From Allochromatium vinosum DSM 180 (lineage in GTDB: Bacteria; Pseudomonadota; Gammaproteobacteria; Chromatiales; Chromatiaceae), in NCBI RefSeq assembly GCF_000025485.1, contig NC_013851.1, forward strand, positions 845,154-909,153: a stretch of DNA of 64,000 nt. Reading direction: 5' to 3'. How positions within the stretch are numbered: position 1 is the stretch's first letter; the number at the start of each line of letters is the position of its first letter. This document shows, piece by piece, positions 1 to 10,006 of this stretch. The notes beneath the pieces are model-generated. The model was not told the origin of the DNA. It made no database searches and saw only the letters and a program-made list of their open reading frames with translations. A program made the position numbers and the translations under genes.

Positions 1-1982
1 TCCGGTTCCGGCTCCGGCGCGGTAGCGAGCGGCGGCGCCACGCCGGCTGGAGACAGCCAGCGGTCGAGCCTCAGGCGCAGATCGTCGAGTCCGATCGGTT
101 TGGTCAGGATCTCGTCCATGCCGCAGGCGCGACAGGCGTCGAGTTCCTCGGGCTGATGCGAGGCGGTGATGCCGATGATCGGGATATGACCGCCGCTGTC
201 GGCCTCGGCGGCGCGGATGGAGCGGGTGAGTGCCAGCCCATCCATCTGGGGCATGTGACGATCGATCAGGATGAGCGCGTATCCGCCACGCTTCCAGTTG
301 AGCAGGGCGGCGGCCCCATCGGCGGTGACATCGACCGCAAAACCCAGGGTTTCGAGCTGAATGCGCAACAGCGCCTGATTGGCCTCGTTGTCCTCGGCCA
401 CCAGGATGCGGAGGCGCCGGGCCGGCTGTTCGTCCGCGATTCGCGGCGGAGTCTGGATCTGGGGGCGTTGCGTGGTGATCGGAGCGAGGCCGAGCCGGTT
501 CGACAGGGTCGTCATCTGTTCGCCGATCCGGTCGACCAGCGGCCGGATGGAGTCGATCCCCGGCGACGGCGCCTGCATATGGGCACGCAAGCGATCGAGC
601 GTGGCGTTCAGATCCTCCGACCAGACTTGCAGGAATTCATCCTTGGCCTGGTTGGTACGTTCGGCCATGTCGCGGGCCTGTTGCAGCTCCTCGATGACCA
701 GTTGCTGGAATCCGCGCAGGCGCTTGGCCTCGATCAGACTGGCATAGGTCGTCGTGAGGGTCTGGAGGAAGTCGATCGTGGAGGCATCGTAACCGCCAGG
801 GCGGTTGATCAGCCCGACCAGGCCGAACAGCGTTTGGTCGAATCGGATCGGCAGACCCAGAAACGTCTGAATGGGCGCCTGTCCAGGAAGCGGTTCCCCG
901 TCGCCCGGTTCCAGGACGAGGGCGTTGCAGATCAGGGGTTCGCCCGAGTTCAGAACAGTACCGATCAGGCTGTGTGGATCCTGAGACGCCAGTCCCTGGG
1001 CGGACGGCCGGCGCGGCCCCTGTGTTCTGACCAGCGCCGGACTGCTCATGGCATGGGCCTTGAAATAGGGCGAGCCATCGGCTTCGTAGAGCACTTCGCC
1101 GATGAAGCCATCGGCGCTGTTGGTGAGGGTCAGCATGCCGTCGAGCAGCCGCGCCGAGGTGGACGCGAGATCCTGGGTGGCGATGAAATGCTGGAGTGCC
1201 TGACGCTGCAATTCGAGCAGGCGCAGCTGATGTTCACGCTGCGCCAGAAGCTGCTTGTGCTCGGTGATGTCGGTGCGGATCGAGACATAGCGCTCCGGTC
1301 GGCCCTGTTCGTCCAGGATGGGGGCGATGGTGGCCCGCACCCAGTACGGGCGTCCATTCTTGCGCCGGTTCTGGAGTTCGCCCTGCCAGATGCGACCGCC
1401 GCTGATCGTCGCCCACAGCTCATCGAACAGGGCCGGCGGATGGTGGCCGGATTTGATGAGACGGTGATTGCGGCCGATCAGCTCCTCGCGGCTGTAACCG
1501 CTGATCTCGATGAATTTGTCGTTGGCTTCGAGAATGGCGCCATCGGCATCGGTGACGGAGACGATGGCATGTCGGTCCAGCGCCTGTTTGATGTCGATCA
1601 GCTCGCGCCATGCTCGCCAGTGCCGCGCGTGCTCGTTGGCCTGAACCGGCCATGTCCAGTCCTGGAGGCGGGTTGGGACACGGCCCCAGTCCACCGGGTC
1701 GGGGAGTGGAGCCGATTCCAGGTGTTGGGCCAGGCTCACGGCCGCCCGCAGCACAGGCGCCAACCGTTGGGTTCCGGGTGTTTCGAGCATGAACTCGCCC
1801 AATACCTGCGTCAGCGCCTCGGCGCGTCCGAGGGTGTCGATCCGGACGGAGGCCGCCTCGCTCTCCAGGATCTGCCTGACGAGTGTGAGCAGCTGCGCTC
1901 CTGCTGGACGATCCCAGCCATCGACCAGCAAACGCTCGGCTAGAATTCGCAGTTGTTTGGCCAGTGACGCTGTGAGATGCAT
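1..1982 (-). CDS. PAS-GAF-receiver signalling protein, C-terminus beyond window
   Basis: The reading frame runs from ATG at 1982 to the window edge (about 660 codons) with no stop. After about 130 unassigned N-terminal residues comes a PAS domain with PAC tail (about 131-245), a GAF domain (about 265-420), a short helical stretch (about 435-465), then a receiver domain from about 520 with a VAEDNEAN acidic pocket and phosphoacceptor Asp in [13 protein letters not shown]. The helical stretch resembles a HisKA box ([20 protein letters not shown]), but the usual SHE is SED, so the phospho-His is missing, and no HATPase domain lies before the receiver. It therefore looks like a sensor or relay protein that cannot autophosphorylate, probably taking phosphate from another kinase or from an Hpt domain past the edge. 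It is divergent from the phosphatase gene at 2111. Confidence 0.8.
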   Translation of the reverse strand, partial: MHLTASLAKQLRILAERLLVDGWDRPAGAQLLTLVRQILESEAASVRIDTLGRAEALTQVLGEFMLETPGTQRLAPVLRAAVSLAQHLESAPLPDPVDWGRVPTRLQDWTWPVQANEHARHWRAWRELIDIKQALDRHAIVSVTDADGAILEANDKFIEISGYSREELIGRNHRLIKSGHHPPALFDELWATISGGRIWQGELQNRRKNGRPYWVRATIAPILDEQGRPERYVSIRTDITEHKQLLAQREHQLRLLELQRQALQHFIATQDLASTSARLLDGMLTLTNSADGFIGEVLYEADGSPYFKAHAMSSPALVRTQGPRRPSAQGLASQDPHSLIGTVLNSGEPLICNALVLEPGDGEPLPGQAPIQTFLGLPIRFDQTLFGLVGLINRPGGYDASTIDFLQTLTTTYASLIEAKRLRGFQQLVIEELQQARDMAERTNQAKDEFLQVWSEDLNATLDRLRAHMQAPSPGIDSIRPLVDRIGEQMTTLSNRLGLAPITTQRPQIQTPPRIADEQPARRLRILVAEDNEANQALLRIQLETLGFAVDVTADGAAALLNWKRGGYALILIDRHMPQMDGLALTRSIRAAEADSGGHIPIIGITASHQPEELDACRACGMDEILTKPIGLDDLRLRLDRWLSPAGVAPPLATAPEPEP

Positions 1983-2110
1983 TGTGTGCCGTGTCCTGAC
2001 GGCTTGGGCCGCATTTTTTGCCTGTCGACGACGTTCGCGATGCCTGACCGCTCAGGCGACAATACCGATAATACCGCCAGTGCTACATCCATTGTTGAGA
2101 ACAGCTTGTC

Positions 2111-2599
2111 ATGAATGCTGAAGACCCGGTCAGAATCCTGTTCGTTTGCATGGGGAATATCTGCCGATCACCGACGGCGCACGGCGTGTTCCGTCGGCTG
2201 GTCATCGACGAGGGCCTGTCACACCGCATCGAGATCGACTCGGCCGGCACCCATGCCTATCACATCGGCGAACCGCCGGATCGACGCGCGCGCGACACGG
2301 CACGGATGCGCGGCATCGATATCGGCGATCTGCGCGCGCGTCTGGCCAAGCCGGACGACTTCGTCCGCTTTCACTATGTACTGGCGATGGATCGCGACAA
2401 CTACGGGCATCTGACGCGACTCTGTCCCAACGGCCTGGAGGACAGACTCAGACTGTTCATGGAGTTCGCGCCCGAGCTGGGGCTTCACGAGGTGCCTGAC
2501 CCCTACTATGGCGGTCAGCGCGGTTTCGAGCAGGTGTTCGACATGGTTGAGTCGGCTGCGCGCGGTCTGCTGCTGGACATCAGGAACCGCTATCTCTGA
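2111..2599 (+). CDS. Low-molecular-weight protein-tyrosine phosphatase
   Basis: 162 residues, a normal length for the LMW-PTP family. The P-loop is near the N-terminus: C13-MGNIC-R19-S20, the C-x5-R-S signature, with Cys13 as nucleophile. The general-acid motif DPYYGG starts at Asp130. The enzyme should be cytoplasmic and remove phosphate from protein tyrosines; in proteobacteria relatives act on tyrosine kinases of polysaccharide export or on arsenate, but no kinase or polysaccharide gene is adjacent, so the substrate is unknown. It starts at ATG 2111, is divergent from the sensor gene and converges on rne. Confidence 0.9.
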   Translation: MNAEDPVRILFVCMGNICRSPTAHGVFRRLVIDEGLSHRIEIDSAGTHAYHIGEPPDRRARDTARMRGIDIGDLRARLAKPDDFVRFHYVLAMDRDNYGHLTRLCPNGLEDRLRLFMEFAPELGLHEVPDPYYGGQRGFEQVFDMVESAARGLLLDIRNRYL

Positions 2600-2691
2600 A
2601 CTACGGCGGTCTTGAACGACGGGCAGGCAGAGGTCAAGTCGTCTCCGGCTCCCGCGCTCCAGCCCCACCTGATCCACCCGAGGGTCGAGCA

Positions 2692-2719
2692 GCATTCCCA
2701 CGCTTTCGCGTGGGAATGC
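2692..2719. repeat. Perfect 12-bp hairpin between convergent genes (REP-like)
   Basis: Arms GCATTCCCACGC (2692-2703) and GCGTGGGAATGC (2708-2719) are perfect complements around a TTTC loop. It lies between the phosphatase stop (2599) and the rne stop (2762). There is no T-run on either side, so it is not a classic intrinsic terminator; it resembles REP-type extragenic palindromes and may protect or end both 3' ends. Confidence 0.7.
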
Positions 2720-2761
2720 GCCGATGGATGGCCGCGCGGCTGGGCGCGGTGCGGAGTCGCT

Positions 2762-5700
2762 TCAGGCGTCCTGGCCGGTTCGGTCCGATTCGGTGCGGCG
2801 CTCCGATGCAGGCTCGGAGACCGTATCGGTGGTTCGCGGCCGTGGTTCGCTGGGAGCCGTCGATGCAGTCGCTTCGGCCACGGGCGCGGGCCTGGGCTCG
2901 GCCGGTGTCGCTGGAGCCGATGCCGCCACGGGTGCGGGCTTGGGTTCGGGCGGTGTCACGGGAGCAATCGCGGTCATGGGCGCCGGCGGCGAAAGCGGCG
3001 GACGCTCAGCCAGAGCCTGGACCGGCGCTGGCGTGGCCGGGGCTGACTCGGCCGATGCCGGTGCCGAAGACGCTGGAGCGGGCGCCGTTCCAGGCGTGAC
3101 GCTGGGCGACGGCGTCGGTGCAGCGTCAGTCGTCGCGGTCGTCGTCGACACTGGAGCCGCAGCGACTGACTCCGGAGTGTTCGACCGCTCGGAGCCGGGG
3201 CGACGGCTGGAGGTCTCGTGTGGGCTGTCCTGACGCTCGACACGCGGTTCCGTCACTTCAGGTTTGATCGAGCGTTCGGCCGCCGAGTCCGTGCGGCTGT
3301 CGCTCTCCTGCCAGTTCTCGTCCGTGCGCGGCGTCGCGGGGCGGCGTCGGTTGCGCCCGCCGCGACGTCGACGCGATGAACGTGGACGCTCGGTACCGGA
3401 GACGGTCGTCTCGCTATCGGTCTCTTCGTCGAGTTGGACGTTCTCGGCATCGATCTCGGTCGTGTCGATGGGACGGCGCTCGCGCGTACCGTTCGACTCG
3501 GGTGCGGGCCGTGCCGGACGCTCGTCGTTCCGGGCGTCGCGCCGCTTGGGCATCGCGGTCGGGTCGCCGGCCGCGTCGGCCGACTCGCGCGCCGCCGCGT
3601 TCGTTTCGGCGGTCCGCTCCTGACGCGCCTGAGCATTGGCATTGGAACCGCGCGACTCATCGGGGCGCGTTGCAGCGCCGTTCGGATTCGAGCCGCGCCG
3701 ACCGCGTCCGCGCGCACTGTTGTTGCGGCGTCGATCCTCGCGCCCGTTCTCGTCGCCACTGGTCTCGTCGCCCGCGCCCGCGTCGTCGCGCGGCTGGCGC
3801 CGGTCACTCGTCGGCTGCGACTGACCACGCCGACGCTCGTCGCGCGCCTGACGTGAACGCCCCGACTCATCGCCGGAACTGGCCGTGCCGGTAGCGTTCG
3901 TCGCGCGTTCCTGCGGCCTGGATGCCGCCGACGGCTCGGAACCGGCCTTGGAACCGGAGCGCCCGCCGGCCACGGCGCGCTTGTCGGCGGCCTGTGGCTG
4001 GGCGCTGCCTGCCTCGTTCGAGCGCGAGAGGAAGAGTCCGGTCCAGATGCGCTTGAGCAGACTCTCGGACTCGGCGCGCTCGGTCTCCTTGCGGCTGACC
4101 GTGGTCGGCGGAGTCGGGCGCGGGCGTTCGGTCTGACGCGGCGCGGGCACACTCGGGGCGATGAGCTTGACGGCGGGTTCCTCGATCCGGGCCGGCTGAC
4201 CGAGCTTGGCGTAATGCGGCGCGGCGGCGCTCGGCTCGGGAACGGCCTTGATGGTGTAGCTCGGCGTTTCCTCCGGCGCCTTGCCGGCGATGTCCTGAGC
4301 GCGGATGCGTTCGATCCTGTACTCGGGCGTCTGGATGTGCTCATTGGGGATGAGCAGGATCTCGACTTCCTGACGCTGCTCGATGTCGAGAATGGCGCGG
4401 CGCTTCTCGTTGAGCAGGAAGGTCGCCACACTCACCGGCAGCTGAGCCTGGAGACGCTGAGTGCTCTCCTTCATCGCCTCCTCTTCCAGGATGCGCAGGA
4501 TCGAGAGCGCGAGCGATTCGACACCGCGAATGGTGCCCTGGCCCTTGCAGCGCGGACAGATCTGCTGGCTCGACTCGCCGAGCGAGGGACGCAGACGCTG
4601 GCGCGACATCTCCAGCAATCCGAAGCGCGAGATGCGCGCCACCTGCACCCGCGCGCGATCCTGCTTGAGCGCCTCGCGCAGCCGGTCCTCGACCGCGCGC
4701 TGATTCTTCGGCGGCCCCATGTCGATGAAGTCGATGACGAACAGTCCGCCGAGGTCGCGCAGACGCAACTGGCGCGCGATCTCGTCGGCGGCCTCCAGGT
4801 TGGTGTTGAGCGCGGTCTCCTCGATGTCGGCGCCCTTGGTGGCGCGCGCCGAGTTGATGTCGATCGAGGTCAGGGCCTCAGTGTGGTCGATGACGATCGA
4901 GCCGCCCGAGGGCAGGCGCACCTCGCGCTGGAAGGCCGACTCGATCTGGGTCTCGATCTGGTAGCGCGTGAACAGCGGCACCTCGTCCTGGTAGAGCCGT
5001 AGCTTCTTGAGATTCTGCGGCATCACCTGGCGGATGAAGTTCTCGGCGCGCTCATAGACGGTGCGGTCGTCGATCACGATCTCGCCGATGTCGACGCGCA
5101 GATAGTCACGGATCGAGCGGATGATGACGTCGCTCTCCTGATAGATCAGGAACGGCGCCTTGCGGCTCTCACCCGAGCTGACGATCGCCTGCCAGAGCTG
5201 GAGCAGATAGTCCAGATCCCATTGCAGTTCCTCGACGTTCTTGCCGACGCCGGCGGTGCGCACGATCATCCCCATGTCCTCGGGGAGCTGGAGCTGGCTC
5301 ATGGCGTCGCGCAGTTCGGTGCGGTCCTGACCCTCGATGCGTCGCGACACGCCGCCGGCGCGCGGGTTGTTGGGCATCAGGACCAGATAGCGTCCGGCCA
5401 GCGAGATGAAGGTGGTCAGCGCCGCGCCCTTGTTGCCGCGCTCCTCCTTGTCGATCTGGACCACGACCTCGCGGCCTTCCCGGACCGACTCCTTGATGCT
5501 GACGCGCGAGCCGGGTTTGACGCTGTCCGGCTCGAAATAGGACCGTGCGATCTCTTTCAGCGGCAGGAAGCCGTGGCGCTCGGCGCCATAGTCGACGAAG
5601 GCGGCTTCCAGACTCGGCTCGACGCGGGTGATGACACCCTTGTAGATATTGGCTTTCTTCTGTTCGCGTCCCGGTGATTCGATATCGAGGTTATAGAGCA

Positions 5701-5767
5701 ACTGCCCGTCGACAGTCGCTACGCGCAACTCTTCCGGCTGAGTCGCGTTGATGAGCATTCGTTTCAT
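2762..5767 (-). CDS. rne: Ribonuclease E
   Basis: 1001 residues from ATG 5767 ([15 protein letters not shown], the family's usual start; the frame stays open further upstream but without homology). It is the endonuclease of mRNA decay and rRNA/tRNA processing and the degradosome scaffold. The N-terminal half has the S1 domain (about 36-120), the 5'-sensor/RNase H-like part, the DNase I-like catalytic core with the two metal-binding Asp motifs [12 protein letters not shown] and [13 protein letters not shown], and the Zn-link CPRC near residue 403. The C-terminal half is disordered: Arg/Asn/Glu-rich RNA-binding stretches, then Pro/Ala-rich repeats of the type PxPAPVA. It is divergent from rluC, as in many Gammaproteobacteria, with a long leader between them. 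Confidence 0.96.
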   Translation of the reverse strand: MKRMLINATQPEELRVATVDGQLLYNLDIESPGREQKKANIYKGVITRVEPSLEAAFVDYGAERHGFLPLKEIARSYFEPDSVKPGSRVSIKESVREGREVVVQIDKEERGNKGAALTTFISLAGRYLVLMPNNPRAGGVSRRIEGQDRTELRDAMSQLQLPEDMGMIVRTAGVGKNVEELQWDLDYLLQLWQAIVSSGESRKAPFLIYQESDVIIRSIRDYLRVDIGEIVIDDRTVYERAENFIRQVMPQNLKKLRLYQDEVPLFTRYQIETQIESAFQREVRLPSGGSIVIDHTEALTSIDINSARATKGADIEETALNTNLEAADEIARQLRLRDLGGLFVIDFIDMGPPKNQRAVEDRLREALKQDRARVQVARISRFGLLEMSRQRLRPSLGESSQQICPRCKGQGTIRGVESLALSILRILEEEAMKESTQRLQAQLPVSVATFLLNEKRRAILDIEQRQEVEILLIPNEHIQTPEYRIERIRAQDIAGKAPEETPSYTIKAVPEPSAAAPHYAKLGQPARIEEPAVKLIAPSVPAPRQTERPRPTPPTTVSRKETERAESESLLKRIWTGLFLSRSNEAGSAQPQAADKRAVAGGRSGSKAGSEPSAASRPQERATNATGTASSGDESGRSRQARDERRRGQSQPTSDRRQPRDDAGAGDETSGDENGREDRRRNNSARGRGRRGSNPNGAATRPDESRGSNANAQARQERTAETNAAARESADAAGDPTAMPKRRDARNDERPARPAPESNGTRERRPIDTTEIDAENVQLDEETDSETTVSGTERPRSSRRRRGGRNRRRPATPRTDENWQESDSRTDSAAERSIKPEVTEPRVERQDSPHETSSRRPGSERSNTPESVAAAPVSTTTATTDAAPTPSPSVTPGTAPAPASSAPASAESAPATPAPVQALAERPPLSPPAPMTAIAPVTPPEPKPAPVAASAPATPAEPRPAPVAEATASTAPSEPRPRTTDTVSEPASERRTESDRTGQDA

Positions 5768-6328
5768 GTTGTTCCTGTCCTGCGCACCACGGCGCGTGTC
5801 CCGTGGTTGGGCGCCGCGCCCCAGGGGTCTCGATCGGAGACCCGAGCGGGCGGATCGGCGCGTCGCCGTTCGACGCTCGAGTGGTGCGAGCACGGCGTCG
5901 GCACAGTCCGTTCCGTCGACCACCTCGGGTCGGGCTGGAACGGGCACGCGCGTATGAACCATCGTTATACGGGGCCGCTTGAGGCTCCCGCGTTTGTTTG
6001 GGCGGTCTAGGTCGATAGACGGCCCGCTTCGGAGCGGCGGATGTGACACCGGCGGCGCTGGCGGCCTCGACAGGCTACTCGGGGACGGCGCTGGGTGTAG
6101 AATTCGGCCTCGCTCGACGTCGCGAGCGGGCTGGACGCACGGCGCGGCCCCTCGAAGTGGCCTGGTCAGGTGTCGGATGCCGGTCTTGGGTCCGTGGGTC
6201 GGACTGGCGCCTCTTGGATGGGCGTTGGGTGCGAACCCCTGGATGCACTTGCCGCTCCGGAAAAATTCCGCATTTCACTTGGCCAGCGCAAGGCGTCAAT
6301 GGTATCAGCGAACCCCACTTAGCAGCAA
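5768..6328. other. rne-rluC intergenic region, probable rne leader
   Basis: About 560 bp between two divergent genes with no convincing coding sequence. RNase E leaders are known to be long and structured because the enzyme regulates its own mRNA; the length here fits that. On the minus strand a TTGACG hexamer (6299-6294) lies 17 nt from GAAATG, a weak sigma-70-like candidate that would give a leader of about 500 nt. A small hairpin CGGAA-AAA-TTCCG lies near 6257-6269. Confidence 0.4.
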
Positions 6329-7399
6329 TTGAGCCAAACGCTCAGGTTCAGACTCAAATTGAAATCTTCAGCCTCCGTCACGAAATCCAAGACCGTCGAT
6401 CGTCCAGCGCGCGATGCCAATCGACCACTCGCGTCCCCTCAAGGTGGGGATGCCGCGAAAGCACCACAATATGTCCAGGTCGATACCCAGGCCGATGGTC
6501 AGCGTATCGACAATTTTCTGTTGCGCATCCTCAAGGGTGTGCCGCGCAGTCATCTCTACCGGCTGCTGCGGCGTGGTGAGGTCCGGGTCAACAAGGGGCG
6601 CGTGAAGGCCGAGTATCGGCTGTGCGCCGGGGATGTGGTGCGTATTCCGCCGATCCGCCTCGGCGAATCGGCGCCGCCCGCGCGTGCGCCCGAGGCGCAG
6701 TTGGCGCGGCTGGAGGGCGCGATCATCCATGAGGACGAGCGACTGCTGGTGATCGACAAGCCCTCGGGGCTGGCGGTGCATGGCGGCAGTGGTCTGAGCT
6801 ATGGCCTGATCGAGTCGCTGCGCCAATTGCGTCCCGGGCGCGAGCTGGAGCTGGTGCATCGGCTCGACCGCGACACCTCTGGCTGTCTGGTCGTCTGCAA
6901 GCGGCGTAGCGCGCTGCGTGAGCTGCATGCCCTGATCCGCGAAGGCGGCCTGGACAAGCGCTATCTGGCCCTGATCCTGGGCGAGCTGCCGCGCGCCGAG
7001 CTACTGGTCGACGCGCCGCTCAAGAAGAACGTCCTGAGTAGCGGCGAGCGTCTGGTGCGGGTCGATGCGCAGGGGGGCAAGGAGGCGCGCACCCGCTTTC
7101 GGCGTCTGAAGCGCTTTGCCATCGACGGTCAGGCGCTGACTCTGGTCGAGGCGGAACTCATCACCGGCCGCACCCATCAAATCCGCGTCCATGCCGCCCA
7201 TCTCGGAACGCCGCTGGCCGGCGACGACAAATACGGCGACGAAGCGGCCAACCAGCGGCTCAAGGGCTATGGCCTGAAACGACTGTTTCTGCATGCCTCG
7301 GCGCTGAGTTTCAAACTCGAGTGCATGGCCCGTCCTCTGCGTCTGGAGTGCCCCCTGCCGGACGAACTGCAACAGGTGCTCGATGCCCTGGAGAACTGA
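6329..7399 (+). CDS. rluC: 23S rRNA pseudouridine synthase RluC
   Basis: Makes pseudouridine in 23S rRNA (positions 955, 2504, 2580 by E. coli numbering). An S4 RNA-binding domain (GQRIDNFLLRILKGVPRSHLYRLLRRGEVRVN) precedes the catalytic domain, with the active-site motif HRLDRDTSG near residues 176-184 and the RTHQIRVH motif later. The start is uncertain: an in-frame stop at 6320 leaves only TTG 6329, TTG 6359 or a rarer codon before the conserved region, and none has a strong ribosome binding site. The 356-residue length assumes TTG 6329. It is followed closely by a HAD phosphatase and SppA, a gammaproteobacterial gene order. Confidence 0.93.
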   Translation: MSQTLRFRLKLKSSASVTKSKTVDRPARDANRPLASPQGGDAAKAPQYVQVDTQADGQRIDNFLLRILKGVPRSHLYRLLRRGEVRVNKGRVKAEYRLCAGDVVRIPPIRLGESAPPARAPEAQLARLEGAIIHEDERLLVIDKPSGLAVHGGSGLSYGLIESLRQLRPGRELELVHRLDRDTSGCLVVCKRRSALRELHALIREGGLDKRYLALILGELPRAELLVDAPLKKNVLSSGERLVRVDAQGGKEARTRFRRLKRFAIDGQALTLVEAELITGRTHQIRVHAAHLGTPLAGDDKYGDEAANQRLKGYGLKRLFLHASALSFKLECMARPLRLECPLPDELQQVLDALEN

Positions 7400-7403
7400 T
7401 AGC

Positions 7404-8063
7404 GTGAATTTCGAACTGATCGTTTTCGACTGGGATGGAACCCTGATGGATTCCGAGGCGCGGATCGTCACCTGCATCCAGGCGGCCTTCCGCGACCTGG
7501 GACTGCCCGAGCCGGTGCCTGAAGTCGCGCGCGACGTCATCGGACTCGGTCTGGACGAGGCGATGGAGCGTCTGTTGCCGACCGGGGAGGAGGAACTGCG
7601 CGCCAAGGTGGTTGTGCAATATCGCCGTCATTTTCTGGGCGGCGACCAGAGTCCCTCGGAGCTCTTTCCAGGTGCACGTGAGACGCTCGACTGGATGACG
7701 GAGCAGGGCTATCGGCTGGCGGTGGCCACCGGCAAGAGTCGAGCGGGTCTGAACAAGGCGCTCGACGAGACTGGATTGCACGGCGTTTTCCATGCCACGC
7801 GCACGGCCGACGAGACCTTCTCCAAGCCGCATCCGCAGATGCTGCTGGAACTCATGGACGAGCTGGGCGCACGCGCCGGGGAGACACTCATGATCGGCGA
7901 CACGGAATACGACTTACAGATGGCCAACAATGCCGGGGTGCGTTCGCTGGCGGTCTGTTACGGCGTCCATGAGCCGGGTCGGCTGCTGGCCTGCGAGCCG
8001 CTGGCCTGTCTCGATTCGCTGTGGGCGATCCGCGACTGGTTGAGCGCCAGACAGGCCAACTGA
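7404..8063 (+). CDS. HAD-superfamily phosphatase (Gph/phosphoglycolate-phosphatase-like)
   Basis: 219 residues from GTG 7404, preceded by GGAG at 7390-7393; an ATG at 7383 overlapping rluC is the alternative. All HAD motifs are present: DWDGTLMD near the N-terminus (nucleophile and acid Asp), VATGKS (motif II), the Lys of SKPHPQ (motif III) and MIGDTEYD (motif IV), plus a helical cap. It resembles the small phosphatase usually found beside rluC; the substrate cannot be told from sequence. Stop-to-start distance from rluC is 4 bp, so co-translation is likely. Confidence 0.88.
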   Translation: MNFELIVFDWDGTLMDSEARIVTCIQAAFRDLGLPEPVPEVARDVIGLGLDEAMERLLPTGEEELRAKVVVQYRRHFLGGDQSPSELFPGARETLDWMTEQGYRLAVATGKSRAGLNKALDETGLHGVFHATRTADETFSKPHPQMLLELMDELGARAGETLMIGDTEYDLQMANNAGVRSLAVCYGVHEPGRLLACEPLACLDSLWAIRDWLSARQAN

Positions 8064-8097
8064 ATTTCAGCCGTATCCACTGTGTCCGAGGACCGTC

Positions 8098-9108
8098 ATG
8101 AACTGGAAATTTTGGAAGAAACGCCGTGAGCCGATGCCCGCGCCCGGTCAGCCGGACTGGGAGCGTGCCCTGATCAACCGGCTCGCCGCCGAGTATCTGG
8201 ACGACCAGCGCAAGCGCCGGCGTTGGGCGACAGCCTTCAAGCTGCTGATCCTGGTCTATCTGATCGGCGTGCTGATCGCGGCCAACAGCACCGGGCTGTC
8301 CGATGCCGTCAAGGTCGGCGAGGACCACACCGCGCTCATCGAGATCAAGGGGGTCATCGCTTCGGATTCCGATGCCAGCGCCGATCGCGTCATCACCGCG
8401 CTACGCGCCGCCTTCGAGGCCAAGCACGTCAAGGGCATCGTCCTGCGCATCAACAGCCCCGGCGGCAGTCCGGTCCAGGCCGGCTATATCAACGACGAGA
8501 TCAAGCGTCTCAAGGCGAAGTACAAGAAGGACCATGATGGCAAGGACATGCCGGTCTATGCCGTAGCCGTCGATCTCTGTGCCTCGGGCGGCTATTACGT
8601 CGCCGTCGGTGCCGACGCCATCTATGTCGACAAGGCCAGTCTGGTGGGCTCCATCGGGGTGCGTATCGACAGTTTCGGCTTCCAGGAAGCGATGCAGGAG
8701 CTGGGCATCGAGCGCCGTCTGCTGACAGCCGGTGCGAACAAAGGCATCCTCGATCCCTTCTCACCGCTCGGCGATTCGCAGCGCGCCTTCATCCAGAGCG
8801 TGCTCGACCGGCTGCATGGCCAGTTCATCGATGCAGTGAAGCAGGGGCGTGGGGACAAGCTCAAGGGCGGTGACGAACTCTTCAGCGGGCTGTTCTGGAG
8901 CGGTCAGGAAGCCGTCGAACTGGGATTGGCCGATGGCCTCGGCAGTTCGAGTCAGGTGGCACGTGAGCTGATCAAGGCCGAGAAGATCGTCGAATACACC
9001 GAGAAGCGCGATCTGCTCGAATCCATCGCCAAACGCTTCGGCGCACTGGTCGGGGCCGGGATGCTGGAAGGGCTGGGTGTCTCGACCGGTTTGAGCCTGC
9101 CGCATTGA
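8098..9108 (+). CDS. sppA: Signal peptide peptidase SppA, short (S49) form
   Basis: 336 residues. One N-terminal membrane segment (about 45-62) anchors a periplasmic S49 protease domain that degrades signal-peptide remnants. The Ser nucleophile is Ser163 in CASGGYYVA; the general base is Lys215 in AGANKGILDPF, a 52-residue spacing typical of the single-domain 36K-type enzyme with a Ser-Lys dyad. NSPGGSP forms the oxyanion region. It is third in the rluC-phosphatase-sppA run, 34 bp after the phosphatase. Confidence 0.93.
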   Translation: MNWKFWKKRREPMPAPGQPDWERALINRLAAEYLDDQRKRRRWATAFKLLILVYLIGVLIAANSTGLSDAVKVGEDHTALIEIKGVIASDSDASADRVITALRAAFEAKHVKGIVLRINSPGGSPVQAGYINDEIKRLKAKYKKDHDGKDMPVYAVAVDLCASGGYYVAVGADAIYVDKASLVGSIGVRIDSFGFQEAMQELGIERRLLTAGANKGILDPFSPLGDSQRAFIQSVLDRLHGQFIDAVKQGRGDKLKGGDELFSGLFWSGQEAVELGLADGLGSSSQVARELIKAEKIVEYTEKRDLLESIAKRFGALVGAGMLEGLGVSTGLSLPH

Positions 9109-9130
9109 GCAGCCGGTCGAGTCGTCGGGA

Positions 9131-9739
9131 TCAATGTGTCAGGGCGTTCTGGATGGCTTCCAGGTCCAGCTTCTCGAAATACGCTTCGATCGGTTGGCTG
9201 TCGGCCAGTTGACTGCCCTGACCCTGGACGATCAGCCGGCTGCCGACCATGAACGTGATCTCATAGTTCTTGCTGTCGGCGGCATGTTCCAGCGTCCCGC
9301 GATAGCCCTTGAACGAATAGGTCTTCATGTCCTGGTTGTTCTGCATCACGAGAGGCATGGACATGGCCATCGTCAGCATGGGCATCAGCGGTGAGTCGGC
9401 CATCAGGTTGAGGGTGATCTCGGCGCCATCCTCGCGCTGATAGCGCCGGCTCAGTGTGGTACCCGTGATCATGGCGGCCATGCCGCCGGACTGCGATTCG
9501 GCGGCATCGGCCGTCCAGCCGGGGAGCGGCTCGGGCAGGAGCTTCACCAGATTGGCCGTCATCTGTTCCTGGATCTTGGCGACGGCGAAGTTGAGTGTCT
9601 CGATGGCGGTTCTCAGCTCACCGGACGCATACGCTTTACGGGCGCTCTCCATCTGGTCGATCACTTCGTCGGCCTGGATCGAGCCGGCCAGACAGAGACC
9701 GGCGGCGAGCGATAGGATCTGAGTGCGTCGAATCCTCAT
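9131..9739 (-). CDS. Secreted protein of unknown function
   Basis: 202 residues starting at ATG 9739, chosen because GGAG lies 9 nt upstream; TTG 9754 is possible. A Sec signal peptide (IRRTQILSLAAGLCLAGSIQA) is followed by a helical, acidic region and a C-terminal beta-rich half with several Met-rich stretches (LMADSPLMPMLTMAMSMPLVM). I do not recognise a named family. It is convergent with sppA and ends 22 bp from it. Confidence 0.75.
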   Translation of the reverse strand: MRIRRTQILSLAAGLCLAGSIQADEVIDQMESARKAYASGELRTAIETLNFAVAKIQEQMTANLVKLLPEPLPGWTADAAESQSGGMAAMITGTTLSRRYQREDGAEITLNLMADSPLMPMLTMAMSMPLVMQNNQDMKTYSFKGYRGTLEHAADSKNYEITFMVGSRLIVQGQGSQLADSQPIEAYFEKLDLEAIQNALTH

Positions 9740-9816
9740 GCAATTGTGCTCCAAAGAATTGAAAAGAAAAACAAACCAGACGCCGGGGCGGTGGTTCGGC
9801 CGTCGAGCGGCTGACG

Positions 9817-9942
9817 CACCCGGGTCTGGGCGAGAGCGGGGTCCGAGCGGATCGACGCCAGCACAGAGAAGCCGTCGATCTTGAGCATCATCACATCCAG
9901 CACCACCAGATCCGGCCGTTGGTCGCGGACAGCGACCGGCCC
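9817..9942 (-). pseudogene. Response-regulator receiver-domain remnant
   Basis: Read on the minus strand, 9942-9817 encodes about 42 residues of a receiver domain centre: PVAVRDQRPDLVVLDVMM, then LKIDGFSVLASIRSDPALAQTRV. It includes the phosphoacceptor Asp of VVLDVMM and the following DGF motif. No start codon, acidic pocket or C-terminal Thr/Lys part is present; the frame runs on into unrelated sequence and stops at 9740-9738. This is a decayed fragment, perhaps left by deletion of a regulator gene. A GC-rich imperfect inverted repeat (9936-9948 with 9980-9991) sits at its upstream edge. Confidence 0.7.
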
Positions 9943-10006
9943 CGCCCCCGCCTCACCGTCGCGAGTGACGTGGACTTCAGGGGCGGGCCGGCGCTGGTTT
10001 CAGCGC

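Noticed and set aside
156-1943. 595-codon plus-strand open frame over the sensor gene
   Set aside because: It is antisense to the PAS-GAF-receiver gene, low in recognisable motifs, and an artefact of high GC; the minus frame has clear domains.
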